The notes below the pieces were generated by a model, which saw nothing but the letters and a program-made list of their open reading frames with translations, ran no database searches and was not told the DNA's origin. From Pseudomonadales bacterium (GTDB taxonomy: Bacteria; Pseudomonadota; Gammaproteobacteria; Pseudomonadales; Azotimanducaceae): DNA of 24,780 nucleotides. The translations under genes were made by a program, and so were the position numbers. The stretch spans positions 1 through 24,780 of the forward strand of contig JAGWBL010000001.1 in NCBI GenBank assembly GCA_021295935.1, in the 5' to 3' direction. This document shows, in pieces, positions 14,678 through 22,791 of the stretch (within the stretch, counting starts at the first letter, position 1; each line of letters opens with the position of its first letter).

Positions 14678-15556
14678 CTAGTCGAGGCCGTCTGCCTTCA
14701 GGAACTTGAAGAACTCGCTGGAGGGATCGAAGACCAGCCATGATTCTTGCCGCTCCTCGGCGAACACGGTCTTGTACGCGTTGATGCTGCGATAGAACTC
14801 GTAGAAGTCCGGATCCATGCCGTAGGCTTCGGCGTAGATTCGCGTCGCTTCAGCGTCACCGTCCCCTCGAATCTGCTCTGCTTCCTTGTAGGCGTTGGCG
14901 CGGATCACCACATGCTGTTTGTCGGCATCGGCGCGAATGCCGATGGCGAGCTCCTGTCCGGTCGCACGGTATTGACGCGCCTCGATCTCACGCTCGGAAT
15001 TCATGCGGTCGAACACAGCGAGCGAAACCTCCGTCGGCAAGTCGATGCGCTTGACCCGCACATCGATGACGTCGATGCCCGTCTCCGAAGCCAGTGCGGC
15101 GTCGAGCGCCTGCGTCAGCTCCTGCATCAACTGGTCTCGTTCACCCGAGATCACTTCGTGCATGGTGCGACGTCCGATCTGGTTCCTCAGCCCCTCGTTT
15201 ACGCGGTCGGAGAGGATGGACATCGCCCGGGCCTCGTCTCCCAACGTGGCGGTGTAGTAAGCCGAGACGTCGCCGATCCGCCACTTCACGAACGAGTCCA
15301 CTAGCAGGGGCTTCTTCTCGACGGTGAAATACCGCTGGGGCTCCGAATCCAGTGTCAGCACCCGCCCGTCAAAGCGCAGCACGCGCTGCGCGATGGGGAT
15401 CTTCCAGCCGAGTCCTGGATTCAGGTCGGGTCGCTTGACGGCGCCGAACTCCAGGAGGATGGCGCGATCGCGGGAATGCACGACGTAAACGGCATCAATC
15501 AGCAGCACCCCGAGGACCGCGATGATGACCAAGGTGACGACGGTCTTGGCAGTCAT
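14678..15556 (-). CDS. hflC: Protease modulator HflC
   Basis: Membrane-anchored SPFH/band-7 protein that, with HflK, cages the FtsH protease at the inner membrane. A single N-terminal transmembrane segment (about 6-26) precedes the SPFH domain (QRVLRFDGRVLTLDSEPQRYFTVEKKPLLVDSFVKWRI region) and a long helical part with the EREIEARQYRATGQE repeat-rich coiled coil. 292 aa, normal is about 300-334. ATG 15556 has GGAG six bases upstream and lies nine bases after the hflK stop. Confidence 0.96.
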   Translation of the reverse strand: MTAKTVVTLVIIAVLGVLLIDAVYVVHSRDRAILLEFGAVKRPDLNPGLGWKIPIAQRVLRFDGRVLTLDSEPQRYFTVEKKPLLVDSFVKWRIGDVSAYYTATLGDEARAMSILSDRVNEGLRNQIGRRTMHEVISGERDQLMQELTQALDAALASETGIDVIDVRVKRIDLPTEVSLAVFDRMNSEREIEARQYRATGQELAIGIRADADKQHVVIRANAYKEAEQIRGDGDAEATRIYAEAYGMDPDFYEFYRSINAYKTVFAEERQESWLVFDPSSEFFKFLKADGLD

Positions 15557-15565
15557 ATCTGTCTC

Positions 15566-16699
15566 CTATCGTCCGGTGCGACCGGTTTCGCCGCGGCCGG
15601 TCGACCCGGTTCTGTTCGAGGTTCCGGAGAGCGTCTCCAGGGCCCTGTCGGCAGCCTGGCGCGCAGGACCGTCGCCCATGGATTTCTGGAGCTGATCCAG
15701 CGGCAGGTTGAGCACGTTGAGGCTCTGTCCAACATCGACCATGACCTTGCCGCTGTTGGCGTAGACCGCTTCGATGGCTTCCAGGTAGAGACGGATTCGA
15801 GTGACGTCCTTCGCCAGCTGGTACTCCGCGAGAAGCTTGGTGAAGCGGTCGGCCTCGCCCCGCGCGTTCGCTATCTGTTCCTCGCGGTAGGCGTTGGCGT
15901 TCTCGATCATGCGCTGGGCCTCGCCACGCGCCTCAGGAACCACCTGTTCCAGATAGGCGTTGGCTTCGTTCCGGAACCTGACCTCGTCCTCCTTCGCCTT
16001 CTGGACGTCGTCGAAGGCGTCCTGCACCTCTCCCGGCGGGCCCACGCTGTCGATGTTGACCTTGAACACGTTGATGCCGGTCTGGTAGAGGTCGATGTAG
16101 TTCTGCAAACGGTCCTGAACTTCGAACGCCAGCGCCTCTCGTCCTTCGGTGATCACCGCATCCATGGCCGAACTGCCGACCACGTGGCGCAGTGCACTCT
16201 CGGTCGCATTCTCGAGGCTCTGCCGCGGATTGCGGATGTCCACCACGTGCTTGATCGGCTCGCTGACCTTGTACTGGACCACGAGATTGATGGCGACGAT
16301 GTTCTCGTCTTCGGTGAGCATCTGGGAGCTGTGCTCGAGGGAGTTGACGCGGGTGACATTGACCTTTTCCACGACGTCAACGATGGGCGGATTCCATCGC
16401 AACCCCGGCTGGGTCAGCGTGTGCTGGACCTTGCCGAAGCGGAACACGACCCCACGTTCTTGCTGGTCGACCGTGTAGATGCCCAACGCGGCCCATCCGA
16501 GCACGAGCACAAGGAGCAGGAATCCCCAGAATCGACGGTTCTGGAAGAACTTCTTGCTCTTGCCGGCACCGGAATCGCCGGAGCCTCCGAAAATGGACCC
16601 GAACTGGGCCTTCAGCTTGCGGAACGCGTCGTCGAGATCGGGCGGTCCCCGGTCTCCCCAAGGGTCCTGGCTGCGATTGCCAGGATCGTTCCATGACAT
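15566..16699 (-). CDS. hflK: Protease modulator HflK
   Basis: Partner of HflC in the FtsH-regulating complex. A glycine/proline-rich cytoplasmic N-terminus (SWNDPGNRSQDPWGDRG) leads to a transmembrane segment (about 57-76), then the SPFH domain with VDQQERGVVFRFGKV and GLRWNPPIVDVVEKVNV, and a coiled-coil region rich in EAR/AYREEQ. The C-terminus is a Gly/Thr/Arg-rich tail. 377 aa compares with 419 in E. coli. ATG 16699 has AAAGGA upstream. It has its own promoter in the 157-base gap after hflX. Confidence 0.97.
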   Translation of the reverse strand: MSWNDPGNRSQDPWGDRGPPDLDDAFRKLKAQFGSIFGGSGDSGAGKSKKFFQNRRFWGFLLLVLVLGWAALGIYTVDQQERGVVFRFGKVQHTLTQPGLRWNPPIVDVVEKVNVTRVNSLEHSSQMLTEDENIVAINLVVQYKVSEPIKHVVDIRNPRQSLENATESALRHVVGSSAMDAVITEGREALAFEVQDRLQNYIDLYQTGINVFKVNIDSVGPPGEVQDAFDDVQKAKEDEVRFRNEANAYLEQVVPEARGEAQRMIENANAYREEQIANARGEADRFTKLLAEYQLAKDVTRIRLYLEAIEAVYANSGKVMVDVGQSLNVLNLPLDQLQKSMGDGPARQAADRALETLSGTSNRTGSTGRGETGRTGR

Positions 16700-16726
16700 A
16701 GTTGATTTCCTTTAGAGACTGGAGGC

Positions 16727-16756
16727 ATTCTAAGAAAGCGCGCAAGGTTATGGCAA
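16727..16756 (-). promoter_or_regulatory. Sigma-70-type promoter for hflK-hflC-purA
   Basis: On the minus strand TTGCCA (16756-16751, five of six) is separated by 18 bases from TAGAAT (16732-16727, five of six). It is 27 bases before the hflK ATG. The rest of the gap to the hflX stop at 16857 has no other clear element. Confidence 0.65.
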
Positions 16757-16856
16757 AGCGATCGGAACGCTTCGACCTGGCCCCAGACACGACGCGAGCA
16801 TGCCGATCCGGGCTTCGGAAGTCGCGAGGGGTTTATCGTTTGATGCGTCATTCCAT

Positions 16857-18128
16857 TCAGCGCAACCACACTCCGTCGACGGCTTCCAGCCTCGGCAGGT
16901 GCCTGCGGCTGATGCGAATCTCCAGATCCATGCTTCCGTCATCATTGACGGTCTCGCCGACCACCGCGTCCAGGTCGTAGAGCCAGGAACGGGTCTTGGC
17001 GGCAGAGGGTTCGACGTGCACCTGCAACACCCGCGCGCTGTTGCCCAGGAAACGGGAGACGAGGGAGCGGAGAGATGCGATTCCTGCCCCGGTCCTGGCA
17101 CTGATCGCCACGCGCTGGCCTGAAGCGGCCGTATCGAGCGCGTCGGGCAAGTCGGACTTGTTGAACGCCTCGATCAACGGGATGGCGTCGGCGCCCAAGT
17201 CCGAGAGAACTTCCATCACGCTTCCGCGGATCACTTCGAGATCGGGCGAGGAGGAATCGATCACGTGCAAAAGGAGGTCGGCGTTCGCCACCTCTTCCAA
17301 GGTAGATCGGAACGCGTCGACGAGATGCACCGGAAGATTGCGGATGAACCCTACGGTATCCGAGACCACAATGGGGCCGACACCCTCGATCCGGGTCATT
17401 CGCATCGTGGCGTCGAGCGTCGCGAACAGTCGGTCGTCAGCGTAGGCCTCCGACTCGCACAAGCGGTTGAACAGGGTCGACTTGCCCGCATTGGTGTAGC
17501 CGACGAGCGCAACCTGTGGAACTTCGGAGCGGGTGCGAAGTCGCCGTTGCGTCGCTCTCTGGCGTCGCACGCGGTCCAGCCTTTGGCGCGTGACGCCAAC
17601 GCGGTGCGATACAAGTCGGCGATCGATGTCCAGCTGGCTTTCCCCAACACCACGCAGATTCACGCCGCCGCGCTGCCTGTCCAGATGAGACCATCCACCG
17701 GTGATTCGGGTCTGGGCATGGCGGAGCGCCGCCAGTTCCACCTGCAGCCTGCCTTCGTGCGTTCGCGCTCTGAGCGAGAATATGTAGATGATCAGTTCGG
17801 TTCGGGTCATGACCCGCATGGCCAGGGCCTTCTCGAGATTGCGTTGCTGGGTGGCCGATAGCTCTCGGTCGATGATCAGGGCGTCCGCCCCGCACTCCTG
17901 GCCCAGGAGCTTGAGTTCGTCGACCTTGCCCTTGCCCAGGCACAGGGCAGGATCGGGGGCCGCGCGGCGCACGTCGAGACTCTCCGCCACCTGCAAACCC
18001 GCGGATCGCACCAGCTCGGCGAGCTCCCGGGGATCGTGCTCGGAGTGGCCTCTTCCGAGTCGGAGGGAGACGAGGATGGCGCACCGAGCAGACTTCGGTC
18101 GGTCGAACAGACCGCTGATCGCATCCAT
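16857..18128 (-). CDS. hflX: GTPase HflX
   Basis: Ribosome-associated GTPase that splits stalled or heat-damaged ribosomes. The N-terminal HflX domain has LCLGKGKVDEL and the glycine-rich TRITGGWSHLDRQRGGVNLR segment (about 140-159), followed by GVGESQLDIDRR. The G domain has G1 GYTNAGKST (210-218), G3 DTVGFIRNLP (257-266) and G4 NKSD (323-326). 423 aa, E. coli 426. ATG 18128 is preferred; a TTG directly before it would add one residue. It lies 87 bases after the miaA stop. hfq, usually between miaA and hflX, is absent. Confidence 0.97.
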   Translation of the reverse strand: MDAISGLFDRPKSARCAILVSLRLGRGHSEHDPRELAELVRSAGLQVAESLDVRRAAPDPALCLGKGKVDELKLLGQECGADALIIDRELSATQQRNLEKALAMRVMTRTELIIYIFSLRARTHEGRLQVELAALRHAQTRITGGWSHLDRQRGGVNLRGVGESQLDIDRRLVSHRVGVTRQRLDRVRRQRATQRRLRTRSEVPQVALVGYTNAGKSTLFNRLCESEAYADDRLFATLDATMRMTRIEGVGPIVVSDTVGFIRNLPVHLVDAFRSTLEEVANADLLLHVIDSSSPDLEVIRGSVMEVLSDLGADAIPLIEAFNKSDLPDALDTAASGQRVAISARTGAGIASLRSLVSRFLGNSARVLQVHVEPSAAKTRSWLYDLDAVVGETVNDDGSMDLEIRISRRHLPRLEAVDGVWLR

Positions 18129-18158
18129 CAATGGAATCTCGCAGTTTTGGTGATGATC

Positions 18159-18173
18159 GCGGAAAGACTCCGC
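18159..18173 (-). repeat. Small hairpin in the miaA-hflX gap
   Basis: GCGGA-GTCTT-TCCGC on the minus strand forms a five-pair stem. It sits where hfq would normally be. No T-run follows, so termination is not supported. Confidence 0.3.
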
Positions 18174-18215
18174 TTACGGTTTGATGCGCGAGGGCGGCGA
18201 TTTCTCCAGGCCTGC

Positions 18216-19187
18216 TCACCCATCGATGCTTCGGAACTCCTCGGCGAGCTGTTCGGCGGCGGTCTCGGGATCCAGGCGTAGCCTAGCCTCCACTTCGGGC
18301 CAACGTCGCAGCCAAGTCAATTGGCGCTTGGCTGCTTGTCGGGTGGCCGCCAGCACTCGTTCGCGAAGCAGATCGGTCGACTCGCTGCAATCTTGCAGGT
18401 GGCTGCAGACTTGCATGTAGCCGACTGAGCGCATGGCCTGCGACTCCGGTGTGACATCGGGTTGCTCGAGCAAGGCCGCGACCTCGTCGACGAATCCGTC
18501 CGCAAGCATTCGGTCCAGTCGAGTGCTGATGCGCTGGTGCAGTCTCTCTCGCGAAAGCTCGGTGATCGCGAACTCAACAAGACGGGCGCCGTGCCTTTGC
18601 GTTGCCGGGACGCCGGGGCTTGATTTCCACCAAGCGGACAACGGCTTGCCGGTTAGCGCCTCAACTTCCAAGGCCCGTTCGATGCGTGAGTAGTTGTTGG
18701 GATCGATGCCCGAAGCGCACTCGGGGTCGATGCCTGCCAGTTCCTCGTGCAAGGCGGACACGCCGCGCTCCGCGGCACGACGCTTCAAGTCTGCCCGAAA
18801 CTCAGGAGAAGCTGCGGGCAGGGGTGTCAGTCCCTCGCGAAACGCCCGAAAATACAACATCGAGCCGCCGACCAGCAGCGGCAGCCTGCCAGAATCGAAA
18901 GCCCGAAGAACTGCGCAATCGGCTTCAGCGAGGAAGTCGCTCGCCGAGAAGGACTCGCTGGGATTCCTGACGTCCACCAGCGCATGGGGGTGGACCCGCC
19001 GGATCGTGTTCGAAGGCTTGGCCGTTCCGATGTCGAGACCTCGGAACACCATAGCGGAATCCACGCTCACGATCGCCACGTTGTGTGCGTCGGCAAGCGC
19101 CAAGGCAGCGGCGGTCTTTCCGGATGCGGTAGGCCCCATGAGCGTCCATATCTGCCGATCCTGGTCCCCGGGCGATGCCAACGTCAA
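18216..19187 (-). CDS. miaA: tRNA dimethylallyltransferase MiaA
   Basis: Adds the dimethylallyl group to N6 of A37 in tRNAs that read codons starting with U. Signatures: P loop GPTASGKT (18-25), DSAMVFRGLDIGTAKP (43-58), NYSRIERALEVEALTGKP, and C-terminal KRQLTWLRRW. The usual GYRQ is GYMQ here. 323 aa, E. coli 316. No ATG fits: the only upstream starts in frame are TTG 19187 and TTG 19181, and the first ATG (19139) would remove the strand leading into the P loop. The gene begins 16 bases after the mutL stop. Confidence 0.96.
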   Translation of the reverse strand: MTLASPGDQDRQIWTLMGPTASGKTAAALALADAHNVAIVSVDSAMVFRGLDIGTAKPSNTIRRVHPHALVDVRNPSESFSASDFLAEADCAVLRAFDSGRLPLLVGGSMLYFRAFREGLTPLPAASPEFRADLKRRAAERGVSALHEELAGIDPECASGIDPNNYSRIERALEVEALTGKPLSAWWKSSPGVPATQRHGARLVEFAITELSRERLHQRISTRLDRMLADGFVDEVAALLEQPDVTPESQAMRSVGYMQVCSHLQDCSESTDLLRERVLAATRQAAKRQLTWLRRWPEVEARLRLDPETAAEQLAEEFRSIDG

Positions 19188-19203
19188 TCCGAGCGACGGG
19201 GAA

Positions 19204-20976
19204 CTACCGTCCCCTCAGGAAGAGCTTGTCCAGGTCCGGAAGGGTGTGCAGGTAGTACGTAGGTCGACCGTGGTTGCACTGTCCCGCTCGCGGCGTTCGT
19301 TCCATGGTTCGAAGCAACCCGTTCATTTCGTCGATCGTGAGCTGCTTGTTGGCCCGGAGGGAGTGATGGCACGCGAAAGTGGCGAGCATCTCGTCCTGGT
19401 GGTCTCGAAGGGAGTGCAGGATACCGTCGGACCTCAGTTCGTCGATCGAGTCCCTCAGCAGCGACTCGATGTCGGAAGAGACCAGCGCGGCAGGCACCTC
19501 GCGGATGCTTATGGAGCGCTTGCCAACTCGATGCGCGATCACTCCAATCCGCTTGAGCGCGGCGGTCGATTGGTCGATGGCGTCGGCTTCGTCCTCTCCA
19601 ACCTCCATATGCACGGGAACCAGCAGGCGTTGCGAGCGAACTTCGGATCGATCGCGCTGCCGCTTCAGCCGTTCGTACGTGATGCGTTCGGCCGCGGCAT
19701 GCATGTCGACGACCACCAGCCCTTCCCTGTTCTGAGCGAGGATGTATACGCCGTGCAACTGACCGATGGCCACTCCAAGGGCGGGGCAGCTGTCCGGCGC
19801 CGGCTTCGGAAGATCCGGTTCGTCCCGGGCTTCAAGGTCGAGACCATGTCGGAGGGCGGCATGTGACTGCGCGGTCGGGAACGAGGTTTCTGCCACTTCT
19901 GGAACCCGGAGCGATGTCTGAGTCGCCAAGTTGGGGACATCCGAGGGCGACGTGCCGTCGAACACGAACGTCGATGTGGTCTCCGCCGTAGCTGGCGCAC
20001 GCAGTTCCCGAGCGAGGCCGCCGAAGATGAAGTCGCGAATGCGCGCGGCTTCACGGAACCTGACTTCGCTCTTCGTTGGCGAGACGTTGACATCCACTTC
20101 GTCGGGGGGAAGCTCGAGGTTCAGCACGAACACCGGGTGTCTGCCGTGGAACATCACGTCCTTGTAGGCCTGACGGATGGCGACGGCGACGATCGGATGT
20201 TGCACCCATCGGCCGTTGACGAAGAAGAACTGGCGACTGGAGGTGGCCCGGCTGTGAGTCGGCAGACCGATCCAGCCTGCCAGTTGCAGATCGTTGCGCC
20301 TGACGCTGACTTCGATGCTCTCGCGCAGGAAGTCTCCGCCGACCACCTTGCCGACGCGTTCCGAGGGGTCGTCCGTCTCGTTGAATCTCTGCAGCTCCCG
20401 GTGCTCGTTGGCCAGTGTCATGCCGCAACCCGGAGCAACCAGCGCGAGGCGACGGACCACATCCGAGATGTGCGACAGCTCCACGCGCTCGCTCTTCAGG
20501 AACTTGCGGCGTGCTGGCGTGTTGTAGAACAGGTCCCGAACCGATACGGTGGTGCCCGTTCCGCGGGATGCGGGCTCCGGATCCGATCGTGCTCCTCCCT
20601 CCACCGCAATCGACCACGCCATCGAAGCGCTCTTCGTCTTGGAGACGATGGACAGCCGGCCCACAGCGCCGACGCTCGCGAGCGCTTCGCCTCTGAATCC
20701 CAAGGTGACGATCCGGCTCAGATCGTCGGCGTCCCGAATCTTGCTGGTGGCATGCCGCTCGACCGCCAACGCAAGGTCCTCGGAATGGATGCCGCTGCCG
20801 TTGTCGGTCACCGCCATCTTGCGGATGCCGCCCTGCTCCACGGCAATGTCTATTCGCGTAGCACCGGCGTCGAGACTGTTCTCCAGCAGTTCCTTGACGA
20901 TGGACGCCGGGCGCTCGACGACTTCGCCCGCGGCGATCTGATTGGAGACCCGATCGCCGAGCAGCTTGATCCGCAG
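19204..20976 (-). CDS. mutL: DNA mismatch repair protein MutL, endonuclease type, CTG start
   Basis: Couples mismatch recognition by MutS to strand removal. N-terminal GHKL ATPase: NQIAAGEVVERPAS (12-25), ENSLDAGA (32-39), DNGSG (58-62), ATSKI (76-80), GFRGEALASVGAV (93-105), and GTTVSVRDLFYNTPARRKFL. C-terminal domain: DMHAAAERITYE (424-435) fits the endonuclease pattern DQHAx2Ex4E with Q replaced by M; ACHHSLRANKQL (535-546) and CNHGRP (567-572) are the other metal-site motifs. 590 aa. No ATG, GTG or TTG exists near the conserved N-terminus. CTG at 20976 has GGAGGG exactly six bases upstream and gives M-RIKLLGDRVSNQ, the expected family N-terminus. It lies two bases after the amiB stop. Confidence 0.95.
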   Translation of the reverse strand: MRIKLLGDRVSNQIAAGEVVERPASIVKELLENSLDAGATRIDIAVEQGGIRKMAVTDNGSGIHSEDLALAVERHATSKIRDADDLSRIVTLGFRGEALASVGAVGRLSIVSKTKSASMAWSIAVEGGARSDPEPASRGTGTTVSVRDLFYNTPARRKFLKSERVELSHISDVVRRLALVAPGCGMTLANEHRELQRFNETDDPSERVGKVVGGDFLRESIEVSVRRNDLQLAGWIGLPTHSRATSSRQFFFVNGRWVQHPIVAVAIRQAYKDVMFHGRHPVFVLNLELPPDEVDVNVSPTKSEVRFREAARIRDFIFGGLARELRAPATAETTSTFVFDGTSPSDVPNLATQTSLRVPEVAETSFPTAQSHAALRHGLDLEARDEPDLPKPAPDSCPALGVAIGQLHGVYILAQNREGLVVVDMHAAAERITYERLKRQRDRSEVRSQRLLVPVHMEVGEDEADAIDQSTAALKRIGVIAHRVGKRSISIREVPAALVSSDIESLLRDSIDELRSDGILHSLRDHQDEMLATFACHHSLRANKQLTIDEMNGLLRTMERTPRAGQCNHGRPTYYLHTLPDLDKLFLRGR

Positions 20977-20978
20977 GT

Positions 20979-22379
20979 CTATCCCTCCGAGAGACGCGGG
21001 ATGGTCAGTACATCTCCGACGGTGATGACATCGTTCTTGAGTCCGTTGGCGCGCTGCAGGTCGCGCACGGTCACGCCGTAGGCTCTCGCGATGCGGGAGA
21101 GTGTATCGCTTTGCTGGACGACGTGAGTGAGCAGCTGGCTTCTGCAGATCTGCCGATCCTGCTGAATCCGCGTGCGCCATGGAGGATTGGCGCAGAAGTA
21201 CGCGCGGATGCCCTCCGCGATGGCGATGCCGACCTTGCGTTGGTGGCTCTTGGTCGAGAGCTTCTTCGCCTCGGTGGGGTTGGACAGGAACCCTGTTTCG
21301 ACCAGGATGGAGGGAACGGACGTGGATCGGAGAACCGCGAATGGCGAGTCGGTCACCCGGTTCTTGGGGTGGATGCGGGTGACGCGCGCCATGGAGTCCA
21401 GCACCGATCGACCCACCCGCTCGGATGCGATCACCGTGGCGTCCTTCTGCTTGTCCCCGAGGATCTCCACCACTTCCTGCTTGATCGACTCGTCCGTGAT
21501 GCAATTGGGATTTATCCAGTCTGCGACGCCGCCGCTGATGTCGGCACGGTTCTCGTTGCGAGCCAACCACTTGGCCAGTTCGCTGTCCGCTTTGCCCTTG
21601 GCCAGCATGAATACCGACGCGCCTTGGGCGGACGATCGCTGGAACGAGTCCGCATGGACGGACACGAACAGGTGCGCCTTCTGTTGCTGTCCGAGTTCTC
21701 TTCGGCCACGAAGCGAGATGGCGTAGTCGCCGTGGCGTGTGCGGACAGACTTGAATCCGTCGTACTGATTCAAGGTCTTGGCGACGGTGTTGGCGATGGA
21801 CAGCGTGACATGCTTCTCCAGGACTCCGCCCACGCCCACGGCACCGGGATCTTCTCCTCCGTGTCCCGCGTCAACCACGACCAGGACGTTGCCCTCGTCG
21901 GAAGCGACGGTCTCGTTCCGGGCACAGTCCTGTTCGGGCTTGTCCTCAAAGATGTCAATGACAAGTGGGTGTCCGTACGGTCCGTTGGGGGGCAGCACGA
22001 ACTCGTTGTGAGTCGAGGCATGATGCAGGTCAAAGGTCACGCGGTAGACTGTCGGCCTGTTGTATCCGTGACGAACGCGCTGCACCAGAGTCCCTTCTAT
22101 GGAGGGAGGCTCCAGCTCGCCGATCGCCACCGTGTCCAGCAAGTCGATGAACACCCGCGCGGGATTGGTGAGCGCGTGACTCTCGAACTGCGCCTGCCTC
22201 TCCATGTCGAACACCAAGCGGGTGTAGTTGGGGTTCTCCGAGACCCGGATCGCCTTGAACTCGTTGACCGGGTCGTCCGAACTGTTGGATTGGACCGTCA
22301 GTCCGGCAACCAGGACCAGGATGCGGGTTGCGATCTGCGCTAGGGATCTAGCTGTTTGGCTTGCTGTGTCCACGGCCAT
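20979..22379 (-). CDS. amiB: N-acetylmuramoyl-L-alanine amidase with LysM
   Basis: Zinc amidase that cuts septal peptidoglycan during daughter-cell separation, in the periplasm. A likely signal sequence (hydrophobic ILVLVAGLTV at 20-29) precedes an AMIN domain (about 40-145), the Amidase_3 domain with zinc ligands H173 (VVDAGHGG), E188 and H242 (SVHAD) and catalytic E361 (VETGFLSN), and a C-terminal LysM (about 412-462). 466 aa, typical of LysM-bearing AmiB. Its start overlaps the tsaE end by 32 bases. The signal cleavage site is unclear. Confidence 0.95.
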   Translation of the reverse strand: MAVDTASQTARSLAQIATRILVLVAGLTVQSNSSDDPVNEFKAIRVSENPNYTRLVFDMERQAQFESHALTNPARVFIDLLDTVAIGELEPPSIEGTLVQRVRHGYNRPTVYRVTFDLHHASTHNEFVLPPNGPYGHPLVIDIFEDKPEQDCARNETVASDEGNVLVVVDAGHGGEDPGAVGVGGVLEKHVTLSIANTVAKTLNQYDGFKSVRTRHGDYAISLRGRRELGQQQKAHLFVSVHADSFQRSSAQGASVFMLAKGKADSELAKWLARNENRADISGGVADWINPNCITDESIKQEVVEILGDKQKDATVIASERVGRSVLDSMARVTRIHPKNRVTDSPFAVLRSTSVPSILVETGFLSNPTEAKKLSTKSHQRKVGIAIAEGIRAYFCANPPWRTRIQQDRQICRSQLLTHVVQQSDTLSRIARAYGVTVRDLQRANGLKNDVITVGDVLTIPRLSEG

Positions 22380-22791
22380 CAGTCATCCGTAACCTTCTAC
22401 CGTTGCCGATCACATCGATCAGGATCTCGATGTCTGCCGGAGGAAGCACTCCCTTGCCTCGATCCGGCCATTCCACGATGCGCAATGTGCCGTCGCGCAT
22501 CATCTCGTCGAGTCCGACGTACTCGAGTTCCGCCGGATTCACGATGCGATACAGGTCCCAATGATACACCTCGCGTCCCGCGACCTCGTAGGGCTCCACC
22601 AGCGTGTAGGTCGGGGACTTGACCGCTCCCCGGTAACCCAGCCCACGGAGAATCCCGCGTGCGACGCAGGTCTTTCCCGCTCCAAGCGGACCGTTCAGGT
22701 ACAGGACTTCACCCTGCAGCGAACGTGCGAGCCTGGATCCGAACTCGAGTGTTGCCCGCTCGTTGGCGAGGCTGAGGACGGACGCGGTCAC
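22348..22791 (-). CDS. tsaE: tRNA threonylcarbamoyladenosine biosynthesis ATPase TsaE
   Basis: ATPase partner of TsaB and TsaD in making t6A at position 37 of ANN-reading tRNAs. Walker A GPLGAGKT is at 34-41; SPTYTLVEPYE (59-69) and HWDLYR (77-82) are family signatures, as is the later RIVEWPDRG. 147 aa, about the usual 150. The start overlaps the nnr stop (ATGA, 22788-22791), a sign of translational coupling. Confidence 0.97.
   Translation of the reverse strand: MTASVLSLANERATLEFGSRLARSLQGEVLYLNGPLGAGKTCVARGILRGLGYRGAVKSPTYTLVEPYEVAGREVYHWDLYRIVNPAELEYVGLDEMMRDGTLRIVEWPDRGKGVLPPADIEILIDVIGNGRRLRMTDGRGHSKPNS

Noticed and set aside
18129..18215. Search for a short or diverged hfq
   Set aside because: Neither strand has an open frame of useful length or the Hfq Sm motifs in this gap.
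20977..21570. Upstream extension of mutL to an ATG at 21570, giving 788 aa
   Set aside because: The extra 198 residues are an out-of-frame reading of amiB with no family similarity; the CTG with its Shine-Dalgarno explains the N-terminus better.
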